In this document: positions 47,693 to 59,171 of the stretch, one piece after another
Layout: each line of letters starts with the position of its first letter
Position numbering within the stretch: the first letter of the stretch is position 1
Source of the DNA: Floccularia luteovirens
Taxonomy: Eukaryota > Basidiomycota > Agaricomycetes > Agaricales > Squamanitaceae
Assembly: GCA_009739215.1 (NCBI GenBank)
Contig: VSJF01000005.1
Coordinates: forward strand, 1,612,001-1,676,000
Direction: 5' to 3'
Length of the DNA: 64,000 nt
The notes under the pieces: generated by a model
Seen by the model: the letters and a program-made list of their open reading frames with translations, nothing else
What the model was told of the DNA's origin: nothing
Database searches by the model: none
Program-made: the position numbers and the translations under genes

Positions 47693-48314
47693 ATGTCTAC
47701 TCTAACTGTCAAGATTGAACTGGGTGGTGGCCTCGAAACTCTTTTCTCAAATAAGCGATCTCATAGTGTCTCAATACCGAAACGAGTGCCTCTGGATAAC
47801 ACTATAATTGAAGTGCCCTTGTCGGAAACAACAACTATGGATGTGGATATACCAGTGCTGGCTGCTAGGTCCAGAGATCCACAGACAAATATGAATGGAG
47901 GGGGAGGCGAAGATGGAAATGAAGATTCCAAAAAAGCTGCGGATGTTGCGTATCTTATCCAGTACATGCGTAAAAGACTGTTGAGCGAGCGTGAGGAGCT
48001 ATTTGTGGAAGGAGATACTGTGTGAGTAACGACCGACTCTTCAATTGTGATCTAGCTTTGTCGTGTATAAATTGTCTTTCTGCTTTTTTGAACCCCCTTT
48101 ATTCTATTCTTCCCCGCAATTTGGCGCCTTTGAAATCATATTATTGTATCAACCCCTTCTCAAGGTTTCTTATTATTTATCATAATATATTTACAGCCGA
48201 CCAGGCATCCTTGTCTTGATAAATGACACCGACTGGGAACTCGAGGGGGAGGACGAATATATACTTCAAGATGGAGATGAGGTGGTCTTTATTTCTACAT
48301 TACATGGTGGTTGA
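47693..48314 (+). CDS. URM1: Ubiquitin-related modifier URM1
   Basis: Exons are 47693-48021 and 48197-48314, giving 148 residues with a closed frame. URM1 is a beta-grasp sulfur carrier that supplies sulfur for tRNA wobble-uridine thiolation and can be conjugated to proteins. The N-terminal strand pair reads [20 protein letters not shown]. The helix block is [13 protein letters not shown], followed by the nearly invariant [20 protein letters not shown]. The chain ends STLHGG with the C-terminal Gly-Gly needed for activation. The yeast protein is 99 residues. The extra length is an acidic, Gly-rich insertion of about 45 residues after the second strand ([34 protein letters not shown]). The start at 47693 ([12 protein letters not shown]) matches the family; an in-frame upstream extension starts only at a non-preferred position. 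The intron (175 nt) is unusually long for this window. Confidence 0.93.
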
Positions 48315-49293
48315 TAAAGCTGAAGGGCGCCACTTTACCTTTCTTCTGTGAGTCACTGTAATCAGGCTGAGATTGGTGAGATCGGGTAGGTGTGACAACC
48401 TCACAAAAGAGATGAAATCTTGTTATAAAAGACAATTGTGATATTGAAACGAGGTATAAAAAGCAAGTGAAAACCGAACCAGTAGTTATCCACAACGACA
48501 TCCAGACCATCCTACCAGCTTATCTTTCAGTTGGGGAGACCAGATCATATCCCTAAGAAACTATCTTACCTTTACCCTGCATACAATTCTCTTATGGACG
48601 AATCTCAACAAATAATCAGGAGTTTAGGCGCTCACACAGACATGCCTTTCATCATGTTCAGCTCCCGCTTTGAGTGGTCATATATATCGATAGGTTCATC
48701 TGAACCCATTCAGCATCAGGCGGTATCAAGACGCCTGGATTACAATTCAAAGCCATATGTGTCGTTAATCGAAGAAGCCAATCATATCGATAAACCTCAG
48801 TCTAGAAGCAGTGTAGGTCATTCCTCCTTAATTATCTCCACAAATGCATTGATACTAGAAATACCTCAAGTATATTGCAAGAATTCTTGAAACTGCCGTG
48901 TTTTATTTTCTTATTGCTGTAACGCTATGTTCGTTCGCACATACCGGTGCTATAACCTGGATTTTGTATCGATAATTTCTTTATAATCCTATAGTGCATC
49001 GTGAATTTCATTTGTGATGTATATAAAGATCACCTTTCATATTATCGATGGGCTTGCAAAAATTTGAGATTACTGAAGGAATTAGTAAGTAAAAGATGTG
49101 AGATGAAAGGGAAAAATGGGAGATAAAGGAAGACTTACCTCCTAGACGATCGGTATCAGCTCCATTGTAATTGTCACAAAGGCGGTTTAGTGGTATTATA
49201 CCTGAAAGGAACTTGTTTGAATCAAAATAGTCATTGACTGTTCTAAGGTATAAAGCGCACCCATTTTGAAATGATTTCCAAATACCCCTCATA
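48315..49293. other. Gap with weak open frames
   Basis: Open frames at about 48594-48890 (+) and 49008-49343 (-) could be exons of an unrecognised gene (the minus frame has plausible splice sites), but neither shows a known domain. I do not call a gene. Confidence 0.35.
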
Positions 49294-49749
49294 ATGCTGG
49301 CATATGTTCTCCAGTTGATTACTGAATCCATCTTTAAGAGCAAACCTCATCCTGTTCCACCCACCCCCTACGCCAGTCATCCCGTACGTCAGGCTACATC
49401 TTGGTACATTGCACCACCTAAATGGGGGCAGGGCAATGAAGTCATGCGGTGGGGGACAGGATCAAACCATCACGAAAGTTTAGCTAGCGCTGGGCCACAC
49501 ACAGATGACCATGACCCGGATGAAGAAATACGTACATTAATCGTGCAAAAGAAGGTCCAGAAACATATGATCCCTAAACCTCCCATCGAGCCTGGACGAC
49601 CCAGACGTGGCGGTTACAGTCTGGATACGATACAGATAAAGACCCTCGGTTGGGCTCAAAATGGTGTGCATGCACTAAAGGTCGGTTTTATGAACACGCC
49701 ACTTTTTTCGACAGAAATTTTGACACACCTACATCATTATGGTAGGTAG
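49294..49749 (+). CDS. Hypothetical protein, weak
   Basis: An open frame of 151 codons starting at ATG 49294. After a short hydrophobic start (MLAYVLQLITESIF) it is Pro/His-rich and then charged (DPDEEIRTLIVQKKVQKHMI; PIEPGRPRRGGYSLDTIQIK). The composition looks more like protein than chance. The end may be an intron read-through, since a GT donor follows GVHALK at about 49680. No family recognised, and no support beyond the open frame. Confidence 0.35.
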   Translation: MLAYVLQLITESIFKSKPHPVPPTPYASHPVRQATSWYIAPPKWGQGNEVMRWGTGSNHHESLASAGPHTDDHDPDEEIRTLIVQKKVQKHMIPKPPIEPGRPRRGGYSLDTIQIKTLGWAQNGVHALKVGFMNTPLFSTEILTHLHHYGR

Positions 49750-50418
49750 GTGTTAGCAAGGATGCACATGCAAAGCCCAGTTCAAACATCAGCTATCGAA
49801 GCCAAAAAGAGGAGGAAATGAAGGCTGTGTGTGCTGAAGTATATTTCTGCGATAATAGAGTTATTGTTGCCCCTGAAAGTATCATATATGTAATAGCATA
49901 GATAAGTAGGAAGAGCATCACAGATTTTGAGATATCCGATAGCTTCCTGTGCTAGTTAGTAGGTGTCACTGAGATCTATTGAGTCTAGGTGTTTACTTGC
50001 AAGTTCATGGTTCTAAAGAAAAAGTTGAATCCAATTATTGTGGATTGTACCAGAAAACAGTCCATATTTGGAAAGCCGGCCCTCCACTTCCGACCTATCC
50101 CTCCACTTTGACAACATTCCTTTGTGAACGCTATCCGTAACATTCAGATTACGGGGAGTCATCTTGTCATCTTTACGACGATTTGAATTCCCAAGTCCAA
50201 CTGAGCTTCTGCCAACCGAACTTGAACAAAGATTCTCAAGTTCTTTTAATCCAAATCTCGCTTACCGGAAACAAATTGAGGCGAGAACAACATTGCAGGT
50301 GAGAAGTTTCAACTCATATCGCAAATACTTCATTTCTAATTCTCTACTTGGTCTCAAGACTCAGTTGGAGCCAGCTCCAACCATCTTTTCATCCAGTTGA
50401 ATTAACGTTTTACGACAA
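49750..50418. other. Gap before RCF1
   Basis: A frame at 50164-50400 might be a short upstream exon or a separate small gene, but nothing identifies it. The rest shows no gene. Confidence 0.35.
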
Positions 50419-51031
50419 ATGAGTCTCACCCAAGCAGAGCTCGAAGCAGAGACATGGTCTGAAAAAGGGGTACGAAAGTTCAAAGAGAACCCATTTGTTC
50501 CTCTCGGTGAGTACCCAAGCAACTTTTCACGATTGCTGGATTCTAAAGTTCATATCAGGTTGTCTCGGCACACTCGCTTCTTTGTATATGGCGACTGCTA
50601 AATTCTCCGAGGGCAATTCACGCGCCATGAACTACTGGCTTCGATGGCGTGTAGGAGTACAGGGATTCACTCTAGTTGCCCTTGTTATAGGCTCTGTGAC
50701 TATGCAACGCAAGCGAAGAGCAGAACAAGAGGCATTGCTGGCGGGACAAAGCCAAGTGCAAAGTGAGGGCGAGTCTATTGCAGGAGAGCGTGCGGCTTTT
50801 GAGGAGAGGCTCAAGGATGCCGAAGCAGTACAAGCGGAGGAAGATGCTGCGAGACTTAATTATAGAAATACTAAGGCTAGGCAGGAGATGGAGGGTCGGG
50901 CACATGCTGAAGTGGCCCGAAGGGCGCAAGTGCAAGAGGATGCAAGGAAAGTTCCATCTATTCGAGAGCGTGGAGATATCGGAATGGGGAGACTTTGGTG
51001 GAGCACAGTATGGAACAGGGGGAAAAGATAG
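50419..51031 (+). CDS. RCF1: Respiratory supercomplex factor 1-like, HIG1 domain
   Basis: Exons are 50419-50506 and 50559-51031, giving 186 residues with a closed frame. The HIG1 domain covers residues 14-90: WSEKGVRKFKENPFVPLG, then two membrane helices (CLGTLASLYMATAKFSEG; QGFTLVALVIGSVTMQRK) separated by NSRAMNYWLRWRVG. The C-terminal half is a charged helix rich in Glu, Ala and Arg (ERAAFEERLKDAEAVQAEED). It ends in a basic tail, like fungal Rcf1. The protein sits in the inner mitochondrial membrane and helps assemble cytochrome c oxidase and III-IV supercomplexes. Confidence 0.88.
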
Positions 51032-51392
51032 TAGCAACGGTGTGTTATTAAAAGCATGCTTAAATCAATCCCGAATCTTAGTTGTTGGGTACAAATTAAT
51101 TCCCCACTCCATGAGTATCTTATAAATCCAAGAAAGTTGTTTATATGTTATGCTGGAGAATAACCATAGAAGCGGGACACAATACATCGCTAAATTCGTG
51201 CATGGTTTTTCCATACATCCCCATAAGATGTGTTCTGTTGCTATCCTCCTTGTGATTCTCCCTAAATGTTCTATCGCCTCCAATCGTTGTGTCTTTTTAG
51301 AAAGTGGAGGTTACTGGTGGTACAAACCGTGCTTCGTTGCTATTTGTCCTTCAACCCCATTTTACCCTGCAGGAAATCCGCCCGTAGAATCT
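51032..51392. other. Convergent 3' flanks of RCF1 and ISD11
   Basis: The two genes converge here. No gene recognised. Confidence 0.4.
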
Positions 51393-51795
51393 TCAATTAT
51401 CCCCTCTAGTCCTGGTTCTCCGCGACGCAGTCCTTCCACCAGCGCCATCTTCTTCAACTGCAAGACGCCATCCACCGAATAACTGATTAACAACGGCTGA
51501 GCGACGGAGAACCGTTAATTCCCGAGCAGCCTCCGAAACTAGATTTTGGACTCTGGAAGGATCTGATTCTCTCTACAAGAAGCAACGAGAGACATCAGTT
51601 GAGAGTACCGGTATGACGATGGAGGGTAGCTAGAACCAAAGGGAAAGAAAAACTTACTTGGATCTCACGAAAGTTTGTCTTTGCACGACGTAGGAAATAT
51701 TCTCGAAAATTGTATGAGCTGAAGGACCGAGCTGACCGGAGAGTTGCGGCATATAGTGTAAGAATAGAGTGTCGTGAGGGCACAGAAGCGGACAT
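51393..51795 (-). CDS. ISD11: LYR-motif protein ISD11 (LYRM4)
   Basis: Exons are 51658-51795 and 51393-51572, giving 105 residues with a closed frame. ISD11 stabilises the mitochondrial cysteine desulfurase Nfs1 in iron-sulfur cluster assembly. The LYR position reads ILTLYAATLRSARSFSSYNF, with L-Y-A where the motif is usually L-Y-R. The family block YNFREYFLRRAKTNFREIQ follows, then DPSRVQNLVSEAARELTVLR and the C-terminal VVNQLFGG. The C-terminal tail after GG is Arg/Gly-rich and slightly longer than in yeast (94 residues). Confidence 0.9.
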
Positions 51796-54700
51796 CTTGG
51801 CGAAATCAATAGTTTGACTATTCTGATTTTGTTAGAATGGAACTCTAGAAATCTAGAAAATGGTTTACCGTCAGGGATGTGATATAACAAGGTATGCTAT
51901 TTTAAATGATTCGTTACCCAGAATCCTGGTCAGTTAGTACACTTACTTACGGAGTTTTAGTTTGAGTAAGAAACCAGAACAGAAATCGGGTCAAGGAGGG
52001 GTCCACACTCGAAGTCGTCACGGTGGTATTTGTTTGTATTATTTTCGGAAGCTCATAAGGATGTCATCTTGAATCTCTCCCCTTGCGTCTTGGTATATTT
52101 CGCATTGTTCCGTCAAACTCTTTTTAGTTCTCGCATAATAAGTGGGAAAGTATAGAGGCTGTTTACAAGCAGTATTGGCGCTTCTCCCTTGCAATTCGCT
52201 TCCATGCTCAATATAAACTAGAGTCTAGGCAGTGATATGAGGGGATCCAGAAGCAATCTATTCGCTGGAGAGAAATTACATTCTGTGAGTAAAGTGGATC
52301 TAATTATTTTTTTTGCTCTTGTGTAGGAAGTGGTCTATTTGCAGGTTCGTAATGATCAGCATTGCATTGAGCGTCTAATCCCTTTCCCTGCAGACCTAAA
52401 TCACTATCGCTTGCAAATTTCACAACTCCACTTGTGAATATCATCCCGTTGACCGTTGACAATTTGGTCGTGTGTATAAGGCACTCTCATGTAAGTAATT
52501 GCTTATATCCCCACATGCTCTTTGTCCTACTTGGCTTATTTTGGAGATTTCAAGGAGGTTACGAACAGGGCATGCTTTAGTTCCGTAATTGCCGGGTCTA
52601 CTGTTTCCAGGTAAATATGCTCTAAATTAAATGGTACCTTTTCATTCCGTTTCCCTTACCTTCATAATACTTACATTTCTAACGGCGCCTCTCCCGTCAT
52701 ACTCTCTGCACCCCTTCTCCTCCTGTTGTGCCTGACTCTGGGAGTGCGGGAGCTGATAAACTGGGCAGTTCCGGATACTTTTCTGATGAGGCTACGTGTA
52801 GAAAACGCGGATGCGAGCTTTTTCTCTCATTGTATCGACTACGCACCCTCCTAGATTTTCTTTTAACTCCGACAAAACAACTATCATCGCGAGTCCCGCA
52901 GCTTTCTATGATTTAATAATACTGTACGTTTCAATTTTTGTGTCCCTCTGATTTCGCTGCATCCTGGAGTATTCTTTTTCTGCTTTATGAACATTGAAAC
53001 ACTTGAGGGTCACGCCCAGCCTCTTGGAGCCATCTCGGAAGCAAAACATTACCCTCCGATGGGATCATCAAGATTTGATCTGGAGAGACGGAAGTAAATT
53101 GTAAAAATAAATGCTGGTTGATTAGGTGTATAACATGCATGCACACGCTATCATGATCACTCGGTCTACGATGTCGCCCATGCCAACTGTCACCGATTGA
53201 TTGTTCAAAACCTGGATCCATGGCTCCTCCATATGTAAAGCTGATGGTTTTCACTACGAATCTGATGCGAGCTTATCGGCTGAAACACACGTCTATCTTA
53301 GCTATTCAAGGGAACTAGGAGCGGGGAGCGAGGAAAGATCCTACTTGTATGGTGTTTTAACATCTCCTCTTATCTCCTGCGTGGCACATTGGTTTTTTGC
53401 AAATGTGTTTCAGGATTTGCCCTTTACTTATCAATCATAAATTGAATATGACCACTTTTAGCCCAGGGGATCTGTATTTCACAACTTGAAATGAATCTGA
53501 TGCCGCCGCCAGCCTTGATGAGAGCTGTTGCCGTCTGAGATGGCGATGTCAGTAGAGCCCTGTACAATACATACATCGGCCGCCCTAATTGCACCCGCAA
53601 AAGAAGGTTAAGATTTGTTAATTTGTGGAGTCATCAAAGTTACTGGTCTTATTGAACTTGAGAAGGATAGTGTAGAATCTCAACCCCATCTTGTGAATAT
53701 CGTGTACCTGGTTGTAAGTCAGCTGTCCATGTCATGACGTGTCTTTGATTATGTAGGAGAGCACACCATATGTTTTGTTTACTGACTAAGGGTATCGATA
53801 CCTACCTATCGTTGGATCGGCATTGAAAATCATTAACCACCCACTTGTTCTGTTATGTTTAGCGCTTACGACACTTTTTGGTTTAATTTTGTAATCATTT
53901 CTGATGTTAGAAGTTCTGGTGTGTTCTTGCAGGGTTCTTGTTGCTTTGGTAAACGAATCCAGACCATCTGGGCTATCCTGGATGAACGATTAAAGCGATT
54001 GGGCATGACAAGCATTTACAGGGTGACCACAACCTGACATCATCTCCTCCTCAACGGTGAAAAACAACCACAAGTCCGTATACTTATATTACTGCCGTGA
54101 TAATGTTTGATTTGACAATACTTTTGAAGGGGTGAATCCGAACATAGCGGAAACGTTGTGACGTTGAAAGGACGGAGTTGGTAAGATTTTTCTTTCAAGT
54201 AACTACGTATCGATTGGGAAAGTTTGGAGCTCAAAACTTCAATTTCCCGGAAGAAGCTACCCTGACCCCGGCATTTGAAATATTCACCGTACTGTACGAA
54301 GATCTACAATAACGTAGGTTTTGCCTCTTCAAGAACAGCTAATTTCAGGTGTGTGCACAATACGTTTCTATAGTTTTGTACTTAGATGAATGGCGGTTAT
54401 CGGTGGAATACATAATTAGCCGTGCAGGCTCTATTATAGTCGCAAGGGTAATTAGTATAATTTGAGATTAAGGAGAAATGAGTTCTGGGACAAGTGGCTA
54501 ACGCCGACGTTAGAATCTTTTTTCAAGTTGAATCTAAACCGTATTTGCTAATATTCTATCTAATAAACGTCACCGATAGTTAATTGGAGCTGTTTAATAA
54601 TACGGAAACACACCCTACTATGAAGAATCGAGGAATCGATCGTGGATAACCGATATCGATAAGACTTAGAGATTTTGATTCCTAGCTCGCTTGACCGAAT

Positions 54701-55230
54701 ATCACTGGGGGTGTTGTTAATCCATCACGCAATGGACGTGTATGGTGGCGGCTTCAGAATCAGTTACCATCAGACAACCTCATCTGTCAACTTGCGGTGC
54801 TGTATTACAACTTCGTGGCCCTGAGCTGTTACGGTCAGTTGCCGCGTGTTGATGCAACACTTGTCATCAGCGAAATATCTCAAAATGGGTTTTAGATCAT
54901 GTTTTGGAAATGAATTATTCTTCACGGGTATTTCATGGGGGATATAATGGTATGTAAAGTACACGCAAAATATTTGATTTCAGGAATCGTTAACAGCAAA
55001 ACATCGAGACAGCAAATTAGGAGTGAACGAGAGCAGTGTGGGCGGCACCGATGGTAACAGTTATCCTTTTGGAGTAAAATATACACTCAGGTTGAACTGT
55101 ATACAGGGCAACCTGAGATAATATATTGACATGATGACTAAGCACATCAATCTTCTCTCCTCAAATACCCCAATCAACTCAACCTACTTTATATTCTCCC
55201 TCCTCCATTCTGTATACGCACCTTGTCCAA
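51796..55230. other. Gene-poor stretch of 3.4 kb
   Basis: I see no convincing gene on either strand. Open frames such as 52728-52916, 53201-53440 and 53855-54037 are short and unrelated to each other. It may hold long 5' regulatory DNA of the G-alpha gene, old transposon debris or an untranslated RNA; none of these is supported by a specific signal. Confidence 0.4.
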
Positions 55231-57408
55231 ATGGCATCTAGAAAGAACGCAGGTATCATTGCAGGTCCCCATGATCCTTTCTGGGAGCTAATGCGTCCAC
55301 CACCCGACGAAACTCCTGCGCAAGCGACTGCTAGGCGTACCCGCGAGCTGGAATCCTTGAGACAAAATGATTTGATTAATGAGCAAATCAAGCAAGACCG
55401 CGCGCTCATACGGAAGGAAAAGGGTGTAGTCAAGGTTCTTCTGTTAGGCCAGTCAGAAAGTGGTGAGCATTGCTGAAACGACAAATGGGGATTGCATGAC
55501 TCATTAATCCAAACGCTATCCATTTCTAGGGAAGTCAACGACTTTGAAAAGTAGGTGTTCAAGCACCTCTCCTGGTCCATTAACACACCTTACCCATTGA
55601 AATATAGACTTTCGCATGCGTTTTGCAACCTCTGACTGGGACAAAGAGCGCCATAGCTGGCGAGCCGTTATCCAGCTCAATATTGTACGCTCCATCACGA
55701 CCATTCTGCACATTGTAGAATCAGAGCTCAATGGGGAACCACACGTAGAATCTGACGAAGAACCAGTGATCATCACGTCCGGTCTCCCATCACCGACCGC
55801 CGCGACGCACGGTCTGAAATTCTCTGATGACAGACAGAATGCTGATGCTGCTTCTTCCGAAGCTGATATCATTGGAAGCAAGGATATTACCAGTGAGGAG
55901 GATTACACTATCAGACAAGGTTATTATAGTGCGGACGAGCCTCTGTGCTTCACTGACCGACACAGAATGTTGCTCATTCGGCTCACACCATTGATAATGA
56001 TTGAGAACGAACTAAAACGGCGCTTACGCGGAGGCGAAGATCCACCAGCACCCATCCCTGTTCCTATGTCCGCTACTCCTTTTGAGGAACCCCACTTAGT
56101 GCCTTTGCCAAGGCGAAAGAAGCGAAGAATGCAAGAAGAGTTTGCTGTGCGTTCGTGGAAGGACGTTGTTGACCCTGGAATTAGGAAGATGGTGGGGGAA
56201 GGTAACGCATCTAGTGAGCCCGACGCAGCGACCCTAACGATTGCTGAGCGAAGGGAGGACATGAAAACGCTATGGGAAGACCCAACTGTCAAACTTGCTT
56301 TGGAGAAACGGAAAGTGCAGCTGCCCGACTCTGCCGGATTGTACGTCATTTTTTACCCTTACGCCACATTTCCCCAGCCGTGCGTATTTACCTTTCCAAG
56401 CTAACCAACCCTCCAATAGCTTTTTGAACGACTTGGATAGGATCGCAATCCGAGATTACAAGGTTACGGATGACGATATTGTGCGAGCGCGTCTTCGTAC
56501 GGTCGGAATCCAGGAATTCAGGCTTACATTCGTACCGGGTCCTACAGAGGGAATGAAAAGTATTCAACCATTTCATCACTACTGATATTTATTGACAAGA
56601 GTATTGTTATTAGAAAAGGAATCGACATGGGAATGGCGTATATATGATGTTGGAGGTTGCCGGACTCTTGTAAGTTGTCTATATCCTATATTAGTCTGCT
56701 TTTATGACTTTCAATATAGCGATCCGCTTGGGTGCCTTATTTTGACAACGCCAATGTGATCATCTTCTGTATGTTATTCAGCAAAGCCACTTTTTATTTT
56801 CGCCTTGTTCATTAGTAGCACTCTAGTGTCTCCTGTGTCAGTATTCGATCAACGACTGGAAGAAGATGCAAGGGTGAACAGACTAGAGGACTCCCTCGTC
56901 CTATGGACATCAATATGCTCGTCAAAACTATTATCGCGGACGCAGCTAATCTTGTTTTTGAACAAGTGTGATCTGCTACGGAGGAAACTGAAACATGGGG
57001 TCCAAGTGAAAGATCACTTGCCGAGTTATGGGGATCGCCCAAATGATACGATGTCGGTTGTGAAATGTCAGTCTCCATGTTCTTGACCATCCGGGCGAAG
57101 AAACTGAATAATTCTTTGAAATACAGACTTCCGTGAAAAGTTCAAAGACATCCAGAAGGAATGTTCTTCCCATAGACGATCTGTGTACATCTATGCTACT
57201 ACCGTAACTGTATGTTCCTCTTTATATTGTACAATGAAGGGAAGTTTACAATGTACTCTTTGTGTAGGATACTGCGGCAACTGGAGTAACACTCGAGTCT
57301 GGTGAGTGTTGTTCTTATTCTTATTTCAACTTTGCAGTGATATTGACATTATCAATAGTGCGAGATGGTGTCTTGCGCGAAAACCTGGCAAAGTCGCAAC
57401 TCATTTGA
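55231..57408 (+). CDS. Atypical heterotrimeric G-protein alpha subunit
   Basis: Ten exons give 545 residues with a closed frame: 55231-55462, 55530-55550, 55608-56340, 56420-56559, 56614-56669, 56720-56768, 56827-57066, 57127-57209, 57268-57301 and 57359-57408. Typical G-alpha is about 353 residues; the excess is a long, partly acidic insertion in the helical domain (about residues 110-300). P-loop: LLLGQSESGKSTTLKNFRM. Switch I: RARLRTVGIQE, keeping Arg and Thr. Switch II: YDVGGCRTLRSAWVPYFDNA, with Cys where the catalytic Gln normally sits. G4 is LILFLNKCDLL and G5 is YATTVTDTAAT. The C-terminus is ENLAKSQLI. The N-terminus begins MASRKN, without the Gly-2 for myristoylation. Exon 2 is only 21 nt. 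It is probably a fast-evolving member of the expanded basidiomycete G-alpha group. Confidence 0.9.
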
Positions 57409-59171
57409 TAATAACTTGACCGGTCAAAAGTTCCACTGGCCGATTGCGATGAAGATAGCATTTTCTATCCCCTCTAATTTGTCCCCACATCATTATTTTT
57501 CTCGCCTCTGGACACGTGGTATGACATTGTGTCATAGACTCCCCGTCCCCGTTTTCCGCTGTCAATCTAGTTATTCAAAGGACAACGGTTACACGCATCG
57601 CCTCGCCCTAACTCCAACGCAACCAATTTATCATGGATGAACGGAGAAAAATCACCGTGGATTTACTCGGTCTGCATGGGAATACCTTGAGTATTTACAT
57701 AAAACAGATCCATTTTATGCGCGGAATATCCTACAAAACAATCTCACCCTGATCCATCTACTCCGCTGGATCGTACTTGATGAACAAAATGTCTAGTTTG
57801 TAATGGACATTTGATTTTGGGAGATCTCTATCTTTTCGTTATTGCGTTTCGTAATGTTTCGCTGTATCGCGCGGATTTTTTTGAAACTATCTGGAACCTC
57901 AGCCTATTCCCCGGAAATCCAACTCACACGCCGCGTATCCTCTCGGGAATCTATCTCTCTCACACATACAAGTTTACACTGGCACGCGCACATGCATAGG
58001 TCATAGGAACGGTTAGATCCCCCGAAACGGATTCTTCTCTCTCTTTTCGTACATGCAACCGGGATTTAGAATTAGCCAGATGTTGCAGGCTCGATGAAAG
58101 GAAGAAAAAACATAATCCCCATCGGCGGCCGGTTCTTCTGGTCGTCCTAACCATGTATATCCGACTACACACACTCACACAACCACGACTCGCTTTTTTG
58201 TCACACTGTTCTACGTTTCAGCTTTTTGTTATGTAACCTGTCCTCCCCACTCGCTCTGTTTTGCCTATGTCTCGTCCTGTCTGTTTATTTGCCGGATTTG
58301 TTATATCTCTAATGTATACATCTTCATTTTATTGCCCATCTTTTTTTGTTGTACACTGCATCCATCTTTTAGATGTCATAAGTACCATGCCATCATTTTA
58401 CACGTGCAGTATATATATACCTTGTCGCATACGTACATTAAAAACCTTCATTTATTGTTTATACCATTTTTTTTCCCTTTGAGCATTTAATTGTAAATGA
58501 CTATTATTCTGAAAAACTCTGGGCAAAATGGCTGTGTACACTATTGAGTATTCAATGAGTCTATGTGGAAATTAACTCGGGGTGGGAAATAGCTTGCATT
58601 TTTTGGCAATTACTGGCCAGTGGGTGAAATCACGAGGAGGTGCAACTTACTGACATGGACATGTATCACATGCAGCATCAAAACTTGCGTACATTTATAG
58701 TAAAAAGATGTTGTTTAGCGCTATATACAGTAGTGCTGTCAAGATGTTGAGTGAGTCAGTACATATTGGATAATCTGAAGCAGTTGTTTTGATTTTTTTG
58801 ATCACTGATGAAATATATCATATGAATGTATAAAAAGAGAAAGTGCGATTGTCACGTAGTATAAATATGAAACTGTTGGCTTCGAGCTGTGTAAAAGCGC
58901 CTGTGAGGAGATAGAAAATAGAAATTGATGCGGTTTTTACCTAGCGAGGCGCCTGATGGGACTTAAGAGTCATGAATTTTAGTTTTGAGGGTTGTAAAGT
59001 AGCTGTAGATGCAACTGAGTTTGATTGTGTGCGGTATTGAGGACTTGCTCAGACATGTGGAATGATAACACGTATACGGTATATGACAACCATGATAAGC
59101 GCCTGACCTGTTCCAATCTTATTGTATTGTTGCCCTCTCCTTCTCTCTCTCTCTCTCCCTCACGACAACCA
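57409..59171. other. Intergenic, long 5' region of the Ser/Pro-rich gene
   Basis: No gene recognised in about 1.7 kb. The right half is T-rich, and a CT repeat sits directly before the next start codon. Confidence 0.4.
59133..59161 (+). repeat. CT-rich tract
   Basis: 29 bases of pure pyrimidine with seven or more CT units, ending 10 bases before the ATG at 59172. Pyrimidine tracts often mark transcription start regions in fungi, so it may be part of the core promoter or 5' UTR. Confidence 0.7.
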
